Both the position numbers and the translations under genes were made by a program. The notes under the pieces were generated by a model that saw nothing but the letters and a program-made list of their open reading frames with translations, made no database searches and was not told the origin of the DNA. DNA of 64,000 nt from Botryococcus braunii. Lineage: Eukaryota; Chlorophyta; Trebouxiophyceae. This document shows, one piece after another, positions 1-12,740 of the stretch. Position 1 is the stretch's first letter. The number at the start of each line of letters is the position of its first letter. The DNA lies in NCBI GenBank assembly GCA_002005505.1, contig KV908426.1, positions 243,637 to 307,636 of the forward strand. Reading direction: 5' to 3'.

Positions 1-95
<95 letters not shown>
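1..95. repeat. (GT)n microsatellite
   Basis: Nearly pure GT dinucleotide run with one A interruption near position 44. It is cut by the window edge, so its full length is unknown. Confidence 0.98.
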
Positions 96-96
<1 letters not shown>

Positions 97-1076
97 AGCA
101 GCTGTACCGTTGAAATCCTGACTTTCTTGTCTTGCATCGAGCTGTGCATCATCATAGCACAGCCCCTTTTGGGCCCCTTTTGAGCAATTCGAGAGGCCGC
201 TGGTCGCGCTGTACAGGGTTTTGGAGGAGTCAAAGGCAGCTGCTAGAGGACGAAGAGGGTTTGGAGAGTGCTGGCCTTGTCCCCTGGAGGAGGACGACAG
301 CGCTTTGGAGACAGAATCGAGGTCTCCGATGTCAAGTCTCCGACGCGGTAGGGCTCCGTGTGCTGTAGTTCTCCTTGTGCTGCACTGCCTACCACCAACA
401 ATATTATTCGATCGTTATTAATCAGATCTAAAACACTGTAGATGCATGTAAAAAACATTCGAGGGGACTTGTACTGCCTTCAAAGATCCAGTCTTACGAA
501 CCTCTCGCTTGCGATGTAAGTGCACCCGAACTCGCTGTGAACCCCTCAAATGCCGGTACAAACTTTTGCAGGCGCTTATGAGATAGGGTTATAATGAAGA
601 GATCTGTTGGAAGCTATGGACGTATATGCTTGAAAAGGTGCTTGTAGAATTCATACTGCTAGACCGAGCTGAGCCTCAAAATCCTTTCAGTCTTCAAACT
701 TGCTTCAAGTGCGTGGGTGGCTGGGCTCTATGCTCAGCAAGGGAATACTATTGCAAGGCGGCGTGCTATTAGTGTTATAGCTCATAATACTCATCCATCC
801 GGAATGAGTACTCATGAGGGCCTCCATCTTCATGCCAACCCCCACGCCCTCCCCCAGGGGGGGGGGGGGGGGGCAACCTGCTAGCTAGTGGCCTCATGCG
901 CGCAAGTTTACACTTGACGGAGTTGCCTCGGGCTTTGTTTATCAAGGCTCATGATTCCCTTTCCAATTTCTACTCTCTCTGTGGGATTTGATATATCTTT
1001 TCATCCTGCACATGTACATCATTCATGCCTAGGCTTACTAGCCCCCTGCCTTCCGCCCTTTCATGTGCATGCGGTT
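96..1076. other. Non-coding, no gene recognised
   Basis: Only short open frames without recognisable domains are present. A 17-base G run lies at 857-873. I see no RNA gene and no clear regulatory element. Confidence 0.6.
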
Positions 1077-1268
<192 letters not shown>

Positions 1269-1287
1269 GGCGTGCATGTCCGTGTGA

Positions 1288-2661
1288 TTGGCACAAAATC
1301 TAAGGCTGACCCTGGAGAGTGTCACTGCAGATGGTTCAACTGGGGCGGCAGCAACTGAAAGCAACTCAGAAAAAGCCCGAGCTGCAGCAGCCTCACTCAT
1401 ACGCGCCCTGCTCATCTCAAAGTGCCGGGAGGCTGCCGCATTGTCCAGGGGCCCTGATGCCTCCGCGAGTGACGACCAGATGGACTTCTCACGGGTAAAT
1501 GTCACGTGTCCCACATGTCCCGAGCCTACCGTGGCCAGCAGCGAAGTCGAGGCCTTGGTGGCTAACACGTCAGCGGCCATGCTAGATCCGCTGGTCGATA
1601 CAAGTCTATCCGACACTGCACCCCTCAATCAGGCATACTCGAATCCTGGTGGGCGCTCCGTCCGCGTTGAGGTTTCGCCGATCGCCGATTTGAAGTCGTC
1701 TGAAAAAGCCGCGCCGGCAGCGAGACTCGGATCCAAGGATGTCAACGCAGTGACGTTTGATGAGCATCGTGCATCCAACACTAGCTCCCATGACAGCACG
1801 GAATTCCGCTTCGAACCGGATCCGCCACACCAGCAGGCTGCCGCAGAGGTGCTCCACATAAGTTCAGAAGCAATAGAACACGATGGACGTGCTGCCACGG
1901 AGGTGCCCCACGACACTTCAGAAGGAAGAGCATCCAATGGACCTGCTGCGGCACAGCTGTTGCAGGTCACTCCAGAAGTCGCAAGCCGTGAACATTCTGC
2001 AACGGAATTGCTCAACCACACTCCAGAAGCACCAGCATGTGATGGACGTTCACAAGCAGTCGCATGCGATGAACATGATGCGGCACAGGTGCCCCATGAC
2101 AATCAAGAAGCAACAGCGCTTTTTGGCCATGCTAAGGCAGAGGTGCTCCACGATACTCCACAAGCAGCCCCAAGCGATGAAAATGCTGCTGTAGAAGTGC
2201 CCCCCGACAATCCAGAAGCACCAGCACGTGATGGACTTGCCGCCAATGCTGCAACCGAGGCGCTTCACGATAATCCACAAGCAGTCGCATGCTATGAACA
2301 TGCTCCAGCAGAGGCACCCCATGATAATCCAGAAGCACCAGCACGTGATGGACATGATGCGGCAGCGGTGCTCCACGACACTCCACAGGCAGTAGCAGGC
2401 TATGAACATGCTCCGGCCGAGGCGCCCCTTGATAATCCAGAAGCTCCAGCATGTGATGGGCATGCTGCGGCAGAGGTACTTCACGACACTCCAGAAGCAC
2501 CAGCTCACGATGGCTGTGCCGCCCTGGAAGAGGTTCCCCACAACACAACGAAGCCAGTGCCGTCTGGTGTGCACGTTGGCGAGGATGTACTGCAAGACTT
2601 CCACAATGGATCACAGGCAGCGACTTCTGATGAGAATTCTGCCTTTGTTGACCATCAATGA
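1288..2661 (+). CDS. Hypothetical protein of tandem 18-residue repeats (possibly an exon)
   Basis: A 458-codon open frame after a TGA at 1285-1287. Position 1288 is TTG, not ATG; the first in-frame ATG is at 1480, so either translation starts there or the frame is an exon whose upstream part lies to the left. Residues 1-183 are Ala/Ser-rich and unique. From about residue 184 to 410 the protein consists of roughly twelve degenerate 18-residue units with the pattern A-A-x-E-V-L/P-H-D-T/N-P-E/Q-A-x-A-x-D/Y-G/E-H. The copies differ by many substitutions and a few insertions yet keep the frame over about 680 bases, which argues for selection on the protein. No signal peptide or membrane segment is seen. 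I do not recognise the family; the composition (Ala, Glu, Asp, His, Pro) suggests a disordered acidic protein. It ends at TGA 2659-2661. Confidence 0.5.
   Translation: MAQNLRLTLESVTADGSTGAAATESNSEKARAAAASLIRALLISKCREAAALSRGPDASASDDQMDFSRVNVTCPTCPEPTVASSEVEALVANTSAAMLDPLVDTSLSDTAPLNQAYSNPGGRSVRVEVSPIADLKSSEKAAPAARLGSKDVNAVTFDEHRASNTSSHDSTEFRFEPDPPHQQAAAEVLHISSEAIEHDGRAATEVPHDTSEGRASNGPAAAQLLQVTPEVASREHSATELLNHTPEAPACDGRSQAVACDEHDAAQVPHDNQEATALFGHAKAEVLHDTPQAAPSDENAAVEVPPDNPEAPARDGLAANAATEALHDNPQAVACYEHAPAEAPHDNPEAPARDGHDAAAVLHDTPQAVAGYEHAPAEAPLDNPEAPACDGHAAAEVLHDTPEAPAHDGCAALEEVPHNTTKPVPSGVHVGEDVLQDFHNGSQAATSDENSAFVDHQ
1837..2517 (+). repeat. Degenerate 54-bp coding tandem repeat
   Basis: About twelve units of 54 bp, each encoding 18 residues. 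Two units carry extra codons (around residues 250 and 320). Divergence between units is high, so the array is old or selected, not a fresh minisatellite. Confidence 0.8.
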
Positions 2662-2797
2662 ATTAGTCAAAAACTCTTAATCTAGACGTCACCTGTCGCC
2701 GGAGTGCATTGTGCGAAAGGAATTAATTTTCGAAGAAGGAAGTACTACATCCATTACAAGCCACTATGGCTGAGGAAATGATAATGTATTGAACTAG

Positions 2798-2926
2798 ATA
2801 GAAATGTTTAGAATCCAAATCCACCACTATGAGCTAAATGCCCCTGAGGCACTCATATATGAATGGCCTACGTAGGCCAGGGGCATGTTGCTCTTAGTGG
2901 TGGATCTGGATTCTAGACAGTGCTAT
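2798..2926. repeat. Foldback element with ~49-bp inverted arms
   Basis: Left arm 2798-2846 and right arm 2878-2926 are imperfect reverse complements; the central 36 bp (2811-2846 against 2878-2913) match at 32 positions. The 31-base loop holds the palindrome GGCCTACGTAGGCC. This fits a small MITE-like or foldback element. No target duplication was identified. Confidence 0.7.
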
Positions 2927-3709
2927 ACTACGTAGGCCTTCATGTAGGCAATCATGTGAGCCTTCTGTGAAAGCGCCACCCAAATACGATATGCATTCTG
3001 CTAAGTGCACTGGAACGTGGGAAGTGCTTGTGCCCCCTAGAAATGCATTTTGCAGAAGTGCCCCCGGAATGCTTCCTGCGAAAGTAGCCCCAGGAATGCA
3101 TTCTACCTCCGTGCTAATATATGCATTCGCCGCAGCCCCTCGCTGCAGACATTCTGCATAAACTCAAAGGTTATATGTAGTACGTACCTTACGCTTACAC
3201 CCGAATCACATGCTATACTACCGCATAATCTACCTTTTGAGCGTGCTCCGATCTGATCATAGATGGGCCTTTGCAGTTACAGATGTAAAACCCCAATTAC
3301 ATATACAAAGTGCCGATTGGCAGGTCAATTGCATTCGAAGCGCATGGGATATTGTCCAATATCTGCACCTTCAGTTGCACCAATAGAGGAAGTTGGGGGA
3401 AACAAACGCAAACCTGTAATCTGGTCTAGCCCGGAAAGGATCCTTTCAACCAGGCATGTAAGAAGAGTGTATCCTTGTACCTCATTATATGGTCAAGGGC
3501 GTACTCGTACGATACCGTACCATCATTATCCAGACACTCTGACATTAATTGGCTATTACGCGTGCGGCTATATTCGGCGTTTCGCCTGTGTAAGCTTATC
3601 AGGGAGAATCCGCCCTCATTGTAATCAGACTTACTTTCGAGATCGACTTTCCCGTTGTCTCACGAGTCTCACGTCTCTCTTTACTCTTCCGCTTGTCTTA
3701 TTGTTAGAT
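2927..3709. other. Non-coding; possible 5' LTR remnant of the gag that follows
   Basis: A 154-codon open frame (3263-3727) has no recognisable domain. The stretch lies immediately before a primer-binding-site-like motif and a Ty3-type gag, so part of it is probably LTR and leader. I could not define the LTR ends because no second copy is in the window. Confidence 0.4.
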
Positions 3710-3720
3710 TGGTATCGGCG
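3710..3720 (+). promoter_or_regulatory. Primer-binding-site-like motif
   Basis: The sequence TGGTATCGGCG shares its first seven bases with the common initiator tRNA-Met primer-binding site TGGTATCAGAG. It lies 46 bases before the start codon of a degenerate gag, the usual place for a PBS in an LTR element. Confidence 0.4.
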
Positions 3721-3765
3721 AAGATAGGTTCGCTTGCTCTTCTTTTTGCGCACAGATAGGACAGG

Positions 3766-4684
3766 ATGCCTCCTCTTGCCAGAGCTGGGATTACCTTTCC
3801 CCGCGTAGGACGCAGTAGTCGGACTCGGACTCCGAGTCCCAATGTAGACTTCGCGAGAATTAATCCTAATTCCATGTTACAGCATCTCCAAACACTCGGC
3901 TTATTGCCGTAGCCTACGGCACCAGCGGTGACAGGCATGCCGCCTACAGCACCTACAGTGTCGCAGCCTACTGCTGTGCCTCTTGCGCCTCTTTCAGGGA
4001 ATTCCCCGAAGTTCCTAGATCCTGAACTTATTCCGGAGATCCATCTGGTTTAAATTCATCTGTTTTACGGATGGAGATGTTCTTGACTGCTTACGGATAT
4101 GACCTGGCCTCAAGCCAGTGTACACATGTGTTGCTGTTTGAGCAATGTTTCTGCGCGGCAGAGCGCAAAAGTTGTTTAACACTCGTCATCATCTCGTATC
4201 TGGTGGTCAGGCGTCTCCTTTACAGAGTTGGAAGGAGTTTATTGACGCTCTCACTAACGCTTTCCGCCCTGTCGAGCTGGGCGGCGGGAAAAATGGAGAT
4301 CCGCAGCTATGTAGCAACTTTCAACTCTCTCCGTTCGAAGACACATGTCCCATTGCCGGAACACACCCTTTGCTTCTTGTTTTCGTAGGGCCTCATGCAG
4401 AGTGGCACCAGTTCTTTGCTGTTCACCGCTCAGGCGCACTTGCCGAGCACTTTAAGCTTGCTGTGTCTTTGTCTGATTTGTCTGGTAGTGCTTTACCGGG
4501 TGGGAAGGGTTCTTCTCCTCCTAGGCCTCAGGCACCACCTGCCAGTCCTACTAAGGACCCCATTCCCAATGATCCCCGTGTGTGTGCGCATTGTCAGCAG
4601 TGTGGACATGTGAAGGAGCAGTGCTGGGATCTGCACCCTGAACTTGCTGTGGATTTCCTCAAGAAGAAAACCAAGAGAAACTAA
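3766..4684 (+). pseudogene. Degenerate Ty3/gypsy-type gag with zinc knuckle
   Basis: The frame opens at ATG 3766. It is interrupted by TAG (3910-3912), continues in the same frame to TAA near 4051, then resumes in other frames (from about 4071 and from 4145). The segment from 4145 has the W-x-x-F-x-x-x-L-x-x-x-F pattern of Retrotrans_gag and a C-terminal CX2CX4HX4C zinc knuckle followed by W-D-L-H-P, typical of Ty3/gypsy nucleocapsid. At least one stop and one to two frameshifts mean no functional Gag is made. No pol follows. It may be the head of an element like Gypsy-F, but the two share no overlapping region here to compare. Confidence 0.7.
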
Positions 4685-6399
4685 AAATAGTTCTGTTTTG
4701 TGCGCTTTTGCTGGATGCACTTGGTTGTGGATTCTTGCAATTGCTCGAGGCCTCGGTGTTAGCGTTTTGGCTGCGCGGCAACCTCCACGCTTTACCTTTT
4801 GTGATTCCTTGCTATTGATCACTTGTTTATGTCCTGATCTTTGCATGTTAGGCTTGAGTTGGGTTGAGGGGATGTTCTTTTGAGGGGTAGCTGCCTCAGA
4901 AGTTGCGTTTGTCCTACAGTTTGTTGATTTTGGGAGTCTCTTGAAAGGAATTTATGGGGAATTGCCAAACGTTTTGTTTGTCCTGTGCATATGTTATATG
5001 TGTGGTTCACTTGAAAGGGCAAAAGTGTGTGTGTTGACCCTTATGTGGAAGGGTGGACCACCGTGCAACGCTTCATCGTATATTATCTTCCTAATAGAAA
5101 GCTGTGTACACCACACATGTGTACAGGGCAAGGGGAGGTTGCACATTGTATTCATCTACATGTAGATTACCATAGCGCATCCGGATAACGGACCAGGCGC
5201 CCCACGTCTTTCCCGTCTAGCATTGGAGACATTCTATAAAGTGCCTCCAAGGCCAGTGGAGATTAGGACCTGTTAGTGCACGTGCCGGGACTAATCCGCA
5301 CGAGACACATGCTGGCTCTCCTGAGGCTCGCGCATATATGATTATATAGAGCCAGCCTGTATAGGTGAGTGTAAGGGGACTTTAGTAGTCCCCCTACATA
5401 TATGAGCTAATGTATCAGTTAATAGTCTTTATACGCCCTATAATCCTTATAAGCCCTTAAAATTATAATGGTCTGCAGGATAGATCCTGTAGGCACATCC
5501 ATAATTTAGTTAATCATCAAATTTATATGGACGTCCTCCGGATAATTTATCGTCCCCCGATGGGAAAGCTGCCCTAGGATACTGTATACACTGCAGGAGC
5601 TCTTGAGAGAGAAGAGCTCATGATTATGCTTTTGTAGAGCTCGTGCTTCGAAGTGAATTCAGCTGATAATAGCATGATAGGGTCTTCTCCCTGCCTGGGG
5701 CCGGCCCAATTACCGTAACAACGTACTTCCTACTCGTACCTATAATCCAGCAGATAGGAGAACACGATAGCACTATACCTTGACCAACTCACATTTGCTA
5801 ACTCACACAACCGACGTAATTGGGCCCCAGGGTTCAAGCATCGATGCTATCACGACTCGTGATTCACGAGTTGCCCAACGTATGGAGGGAGGTGAATGGA
5901 TGGAAGGAAGGAGAAAAGGAGGGAAGGACGATTTTAAAGGAAGGAGTGTTAGTAACCTCATTACTGTAGGGGTTTTTACGGATTTACGGATTTACGGGTT
6001 ATTATTAGGTTGGTAGGTTCGGGGATTTTGGGGCATATTACGGGATTAGGGCTAATTGCCAGGTCGCTGGTCTCCAGATCCCGCTTTCCTCTCGTCCTGG
6101 TTGTTCCCGATGGCATACTTCTTCTCCACCCATCGCATTTCCCCAGCAATCTTGCCATGATGAGACAGAGGCGGGTCAACCAAACGCCTTTGGATGATCC
6201 ATAATTATGATGATTTATCGTTTGTGATGGCTCGTTGATGGTCACACTTTTCGAAGAATACGATAACAGTCATCTGTTTCATTTGAGTTCAAATTTGCCA
6301 CAACAAATTAGATTATCCTTAATGTCTCGGCTTATTTCAGCCGAATGTTAGATTGGATCTGTGTTGTGAAAGAGGTGTGAAGCACGATCCACTGGGACC
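4685..6399. other. Non-coding stretch with short palindromes
   Basis: No supported coding region. It holds several short inverted repeats: GGGGAC/GTCCCC near 5376-5394, AGCATCGATGCT near 5838, and ACTCGTG/CACGAGT near 5853. A wider-spaced pair has its arms near 5693-5712 and 5815-5830. A threefold TTTACGGA repeat lies at 5977-6000. Parts could be LTR debris; the last 100 bases are the presumed promoter and 5' UTR of the BTB gene. Confidence 0.45.
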
Positions 6400-6985
6400 A
6401 TGGAAGCTGTTCGACTTCCCCAAAACTCAATGCGGGATATGGAGGGAAAGCATGAATTGTTTTGGAAAGAGAGGAAACGAGACAGCTTCTGGGATACGGA
6501 ATTGGTTTTCGACGATGGCACCAAGCTGTTGTGTTCGCAGGGAGATCTATGTATAATGTCACAGTACTGTGAAACGATGTTTGGATGCGAGTTCATGGAA
6601 TCCGATAGGGGGGATGTTGTTCTGAGAGAGGTTGATAGTTCTGCAATGGCAAAAATGGTTGCATCGTACTACACAAAGCAGGTGAGCGACACCTTGCGAG
6701 CGTGCCAGACGTCTTCTAGTCATCATTTTATGAGCATATTGGTGTGCTGCACTCAGCGTAATTAATATTAATGTTTCGTGCTATATCGTGCCCTATTTGT
6801 CGTCCAGAATGAAACATCCCTCTGCGCCATTTCCAGAGCGAAAAAAGTTTGATTTGATCAAAAGCTGGCTAGAATATGGAGGTGAGGCTATCAATGTACA
6901 CTGTCCCACACCGAAGGATCCACTCTCATCACAGCCTCCTCTGGAGGATCCTTTGCCCTCATTATTTCTTCCCCTTCATGCCAAA

Positions 6986-7076
<91 letters not shown>

Positions 7077-7134
7077 CCCTCTCTCCTCTCTCTCTCTCTC
7101 TCTCTCCTCTCTTCCTCTCTCTCTCTCTCTCTCC

Positions 7135-7228
<94 letters not shown>

Positions 7229-7240
7229 CCTCTCCCCCCT

Positions 7241-7314
<74 letters not shown>

Positions 7315-7427
7315 TCTCTCTCTCTCTCTCTCTCCCCCCCCTTCCACCCCCGGCCGGCATGAGAGGCACAGATTCAGAGCGCGAGCGCATGCGAGCGAGA
7401 GGGATGGGGGGGGAGACACAGAGAGAG

Positions 7428-7508
<81 letters not shown>

Positions 7509-8206
7509 AAGAGAGAGAGAGAAGAGAGAGAGAAGAGAGAAGAGAGAGAGAGAAGAGAGAAGGGGCGGGGGAGGGAGGGTGGCAGGAGGGAAGGGCCGAG
7601 AGGAATGACTGAGTACTTTATTGGAAGCCTCACGATTAAATGTTTTGTTGGTTGAAAGTTTTCAGTGTGCAAGTCGAATGCCATCATCAAGTGTAAGTGA
7701 AAAACCTCTGTATTCAGGTACAAAACTTAGTACCCATGTGTACCACCGTCATGAAGATTGAATCATGTATGGAAGCATGAATTTGTTTTCTGTGCTGACA
7801 TTTGCTTCTTGGAAACGATCTGCAGAAGAAGCCGCACATTGCAATGGCTGTATTCCAGATTATCTTTATGAAACAATCGATTTCACGCTTATGAAGACCG
7901 ATGTTGTTTCTGATCTCCTAAGTCACCCTCTTGTTGTAAACAACGTTGCGTGGGTGAAGAGGATCGTTGAAACATATTCATCCAAGGCAACACGGTTGGC
8001 CAAAGCAAGTTCGTTGGCAATCAAGGGTATGGTCTTTTGCTCTTGTGATAAAGCCAGGGGCTGGTCAGTTACTTATGCTGACGTTTCTCCCCCCCCCCCC
8101 ACCCTGACTTTCATGCTTTACTTCTTTATTGGTATAAAATCTTGATGGTGTCATCCCCGTCATTGTTGTTGTCGTTGATGTTGTTGTTGCTGCTGTTGTG
8201 GTTACC

Positions 8207-8288
<82 letters not shown>

Positions 8289-9025
8289 TGTTATTTTTTC
8301 TCTTTCTTTTGTGTGCAAGAGTCAATATGACTTTCCGTCCCTTGAGACAAACACAGTATGTTACTTGTTATACTGTTATTGTCCCTGTGGTCAACTGTTA
8401 CAGCTGTAAGTACCGTCTGTGGTCACCTGTGACCATCCATAGCCAAGTTACCTTGACCTTTCAGGACGGATTACTCATTACAACATTAAGTACCGCATGT
8501 GGCCACTTGTGACCATCCATAATTAATTGCATGACCTGTCAGGCCTGATGACTCTTACAACGGTAATTACTGCCTGTGACCAGCCATAACCTGTCAGGAC
8601 TGATGACTAACGCATCCCTAGAGCATGGCTAGTGGCTTTTGGAGCTAATAGAGGGGTGGTGTGACAGTGGTAGCACTGTTTTGACGTGACTGAATGTCTG
8701 ATTGAGATCATGTGCAAGATGCAGCTTAAACATCGGTCTTCTTGTTGCAGAGCTCGAGAAGATTACTGTCAGATGTAAAGAACTGCATACTGCACTTGAA
8801 GTCGACCGTGGCCGCCGTGATAAATTGAGCATAGAAGTCCATAGACTATGTCACAGTGCCAAAAGAGCACTGGAATTTCTTAAGGAGGCCAGGGTACGTT
8901 CTGCCTGTGTGATGCTGGCTGTCATGCTGCAGATCCGAGAGATATCACCGACCAGCGAACCTCACATGGGTGATGGGCCGAGGCATCTTGCAAGTTGTTG
9001 TTGGCTCGTGAACCTGCAGGCTTGA
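6400..9025 (+). CDS. BTB-BACK domain protein, four-exon model
   Basis: Exon 1 (6400-6681) starts at ATG in a strong context (ACCATGG) and encodes a BTB/POZ fold: F-W-D-T-E-L-V-F-D-D-G, then the S-x-Y-C-E-T-M-F segment and a Y-Y-T-K-Q end. It stops at a CAG|GTGAG donor. Exon 2 (6839-6881) gives F-D-L-I-K-S-W-L-E-Y, the first BACK helix. Exon 3 (7826-8026) gives I-D-F-T-L-M and H-P-L-V, matching the BACK pattern. Exon 4 (8751-9025) encodes a charged, probably coiled-coil segment and ends at TGA; a GTACGT donor at 8894 could instead lead to further exons. Phases (0, 1, 1) agree at every junction and no stop arises. Predicted length is 266 residues. BTB-BACK proteins usually dimerise and act as Cullin-3 substrate adaptors; that role is family knowledge only. 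Introns 2 and 3 carry large microsatellites. Confidence 0.75.
6991..7341. repeat. (CT)n microsatellite in intron 2 of the BTB gene
   Basis: About 350 bases of interrupted CT repeats with short C runs. It lies between the exon 2 donor at 6882 and the exon 3 acceptor at 7825. Confidence 0.97.
7420..7562. repeat. (GA)n microsatellite, inverted partner of the upstream (CT)n
   Basis: About 140 bases of GA repeat, 80 bases downstream of the (CT)n tract. Because GA is the complement of CT, the intron transcript could fold into a very long hairpin. Purine-rich DNA continues to about 7604. Confidence 0.97.
8208..8282. repeat. (GT)n microsatellite in intron 3 of the BTB gene
   Basis: Uninterrupted GT run of about 75 bases between exon 3 (ends 8026) and exon 4 (starts 8751). 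A C13 run lies upstream at about 8088-8100. Confidence 0.97.
8407..8608. repeat. Three degenerate ~80-bp tandem repeats in intron 3
   Basis: Units begin at 8407, 8487 and 8564 with TAAGTACCG, TAAGTACCG and TAATTACTG. They share the blocks GTGACCATCCATA, CCTGTCAGG and GATTACT/GATGACT. The third unit is shortened. Confidence 0.75.
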
Positions 9026-9311
9026 AATGCCCGAAAGGTGTCTGTGGACAGAGTTGTTTCATTGTGTCGGGTGGCCCACCGTCAAAGGATGCCAGACCAA
9101 TTCCCTTTCCTGCTATTATGCCTTTCCCATTCTTTTCTTAGTTTCCCTCAGTTCTCCCTGTCTTCTCACCTCTCCTCCTGTGACTCGCTCGCCCTGTCTT
9201 CTCACCTCCTGTGACTCCTGCAAAGTCTCATTCTGGCGGATGCTATTTGGTCGCATACCGGTAGGTCACATGCTGGTTAAAATACCCCTAGGGTGTGAGC
9301 ACGTGCTCGCG
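9026..9311. other. 3' flank of the BTB gene, no gene recognised
   Basis: Follows the TGA of the four-exon model. Contains pyrimidine-rich sequence with a repeated TCTTCTCACCTC segment near 9160-9210. If exon 4 is spliced at 8894, more exons may lie here or beyond, but none can be supported. Confidence 0.4.
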
Positions 9312-9406
<95 letters not shown>

Positions 9407-9437
9407 TGTGTGTGGTGCGTGCGTGCGTGCGTGCGGC
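9312..9437. repeat. (GT)n / (GCGT)n microsatellite
   Basis: A long GT run with one GG interruption, ending in GCGT units. Confidence 0.97.
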
Positions 9438-9587
9438 GCGCGGTGTCAACTTTGTGTTTTTGTCAACTTTGTTCACGTTGCCTGTTAGCTTCTCCAGCGT
9501 CTTAGATTCCCAAAAATGCCCACCATCTTTTTCACCCTCTTTGCTAGAGGTTTTGCTCCTTTGAGATTAATGTAAGGTGTTCAGCAC

Positions 9588-10488
<901 letters not shown>

Positions 10489-11070
10489 GCCCAGGGTACC
10501 TAGTGAACATTCCCATGATGGTGCAATTGCCAGCTCGGCTGCGACTCCTTTTGGCCTGTGGGCTGCGAGTCTGGTTCTTTTAGTGAAGCACCACTGACTC
10601 CTTCAGTATTGCACTGTCATACCCAATTTCACCCGTGCCGTGCCTGTTGTTACTATGGTTTACCACTGCTGCGACTGGTGCAGGATTTGTAGGCGGATCA
10701 GGAGCAAAGCACGGCCGCCAGGGCACAAGAGGGAAAAGAACCTAGGCCTAGCGGGACGTTAAACCCCCGGGTCAGCTTCTGGCATGCCAATCATTTCATG
10801 CAAGTCTCACACGTGTTGCACGTTGGCGTAGGCTTGGCGGGTGAGCAGAGTTGGCCCCTGGGGGGGGGGGGGGCGAAAGACCACTGCAGGTTAGCTTTCT
10901 TTTACAAGACCGAACAGGTTAATCATCACACTGCTCTGTTGGCTCGGGGGACCCAGGTGCCAAGTATCTTAGCAGCTAGTACTCCAAGTAGGGCCAGCAC
11001 CTCAGGCTCGCAATGGGGCCAGTGCAGTCTCTGCGTTGGTACATTGATCCGTCGCACAGGACACGCCGTG

Positions 11071-11072
<2 letters not shown>
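10489..11072. other. Unique sequence, no gene recognised
   Basis: About 580 bases between two microsatellites with no domain-bearing frame. A G run lies at 10860-10873. Confidence 0.5.
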
Positions 11073-11460
<388 letters not shown>

Positions 11461-12371
11461 GACGAAATTCTCACAACTCTGGCGACCCCAGCTATGGTAC
11501 TTTCATGACAGCCAGGACGCCGCCATACAGGAGGCATACATGTGTGTTCCATTCCCAGAGGTGTTCTTTAATAGCAGCAGCACCACCGGGATGTAATGCT
11601 AATGTCTCATAGTTCTTCATCCATGGTTGTTGCCAAGTTAGCATCCCTACTGATGCTACGGATGAGTATCACTACTTCTGATGCTGACCGTGGAGATTTG
11701 TTTATCCAGAGCCCTTCTGGAGGCCATGGCCCTCATGGGCCATCTTGCAATCAAGCTGCAAGACGTGCGAGTTTGTTGACGTGCGGCATGAAGTTTCCGC
11801 AGATATGTCTTGGCCGACAACTCGAGCCAACCCCTTGCACAGGCTTGCACAGATTGTAGCAGAAAGTTGTCCCTAAAAGTAAACTTGAAAACTGAGACAT
11901 TTTCTGACCCAGGTAGACCACGATCTGATTGAGCATAAAAGCAATTTTCGTGTTCATCCCTTGAGGGCCTTCAGTGGTGGCTGCAACAGGGATTAGACTA
12001 CAAAAGCATGAACGGAGAGAAGATGTAAGAAAGAAACGCAAGGGTTGAAAATAGGTGTGGTAGGCTTTGTAAAACCTAGGATGGAAAAGAGAGTGCGGTA
12101 GGGTTAGATTGAGCTGAAGCTTCAACGCCTTTCTGGGTTGGACAATGGGACAGTCAAGACTGGAAGACCTGGGAAATTGAGAACGGAATACCCATCAATG
12201 ACAATCCATCAAATCAGCATGCCATCAGTAATCCAGGTCCATGATGACTCATCCAAAGGGATTCATCATGCTTGTGATGGTTGGTGTGTATGTTAAGGTC
12301 TCGTCCCCGTAAAGGTGTTGCTCGGTTTCTGGAGACAGCTTTAGAGAAACATGTGCACGTGGTGGCCTACT

Positions 12372-12407
12372 AAAGTGTTTTAGGGGCATACGCCCCTGAA
12401 ACACTTT
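12372..12407. repeat. 16-bp inverted repeat (hairpin)
   Basis: Arms AAAGTGTTTTAGGGGC and GCCCCTGAAACACTTT pair over 16 bases with one T/C difference (a G-U pair in RNA) around a 4-base loop. No associated gene. Confidence 0.7.
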
Positions 12408-12740
12408 ATGGGGATGCATCCAGCTCTTGTGAAAGACTCAGTAGAAGATTCTATTTGTTTGTATTGTCATCCCCTTCGGTCACAAATGCTGGTTCTGGAT
12501 GCAACACCTCCTTCAGTGCTTGCTTCCTTCCTCGTATCGCTTTTGATCAGTAGCTTCGGTGTCTGAGTCACAGACTGTCACAGATTGTGACCCTTCAGTG
12601 ACAAGTAGAACGACCCGTCAGGGCCGGGGCCATTTCCACTGTAACCGTTCTCAATGTTGACCGTCAGCCGTTCCAAGATGTACACCGTCCAGGCCTTGTA
12701 TATACACCGTCCCCGGGGTCTACGCAGAGGCGAAGGTACC

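Noticed and set aside
1629..2614. Minus-strand and frame-shifted ORFs over the repeat protein (up to 184 codons)
   Set aside because: They mirror the periodic 54-bp repeat; only the plus frame from 1288 covers the whole array with coherent repeat positions.
3263..3727. 154-codon ORF
   Set aside because: No domain, odd composition, lies in the presumed LTR/leader just before a PBS-like site.
5999..6060. Telomere-like sequence (TTACGG, GGGATTAGGG)
   Set aside because: Only a few irregular units, no array of a canonical telomere repeat.
6788..7723. Long open frames of Ser-Leu or Arg-Glu repeats on both strands
   Set aside because: They are translations of the (CT)n and (GA)n microsatellites in a BTB intron; dinucleotide repeats are open in all frames.
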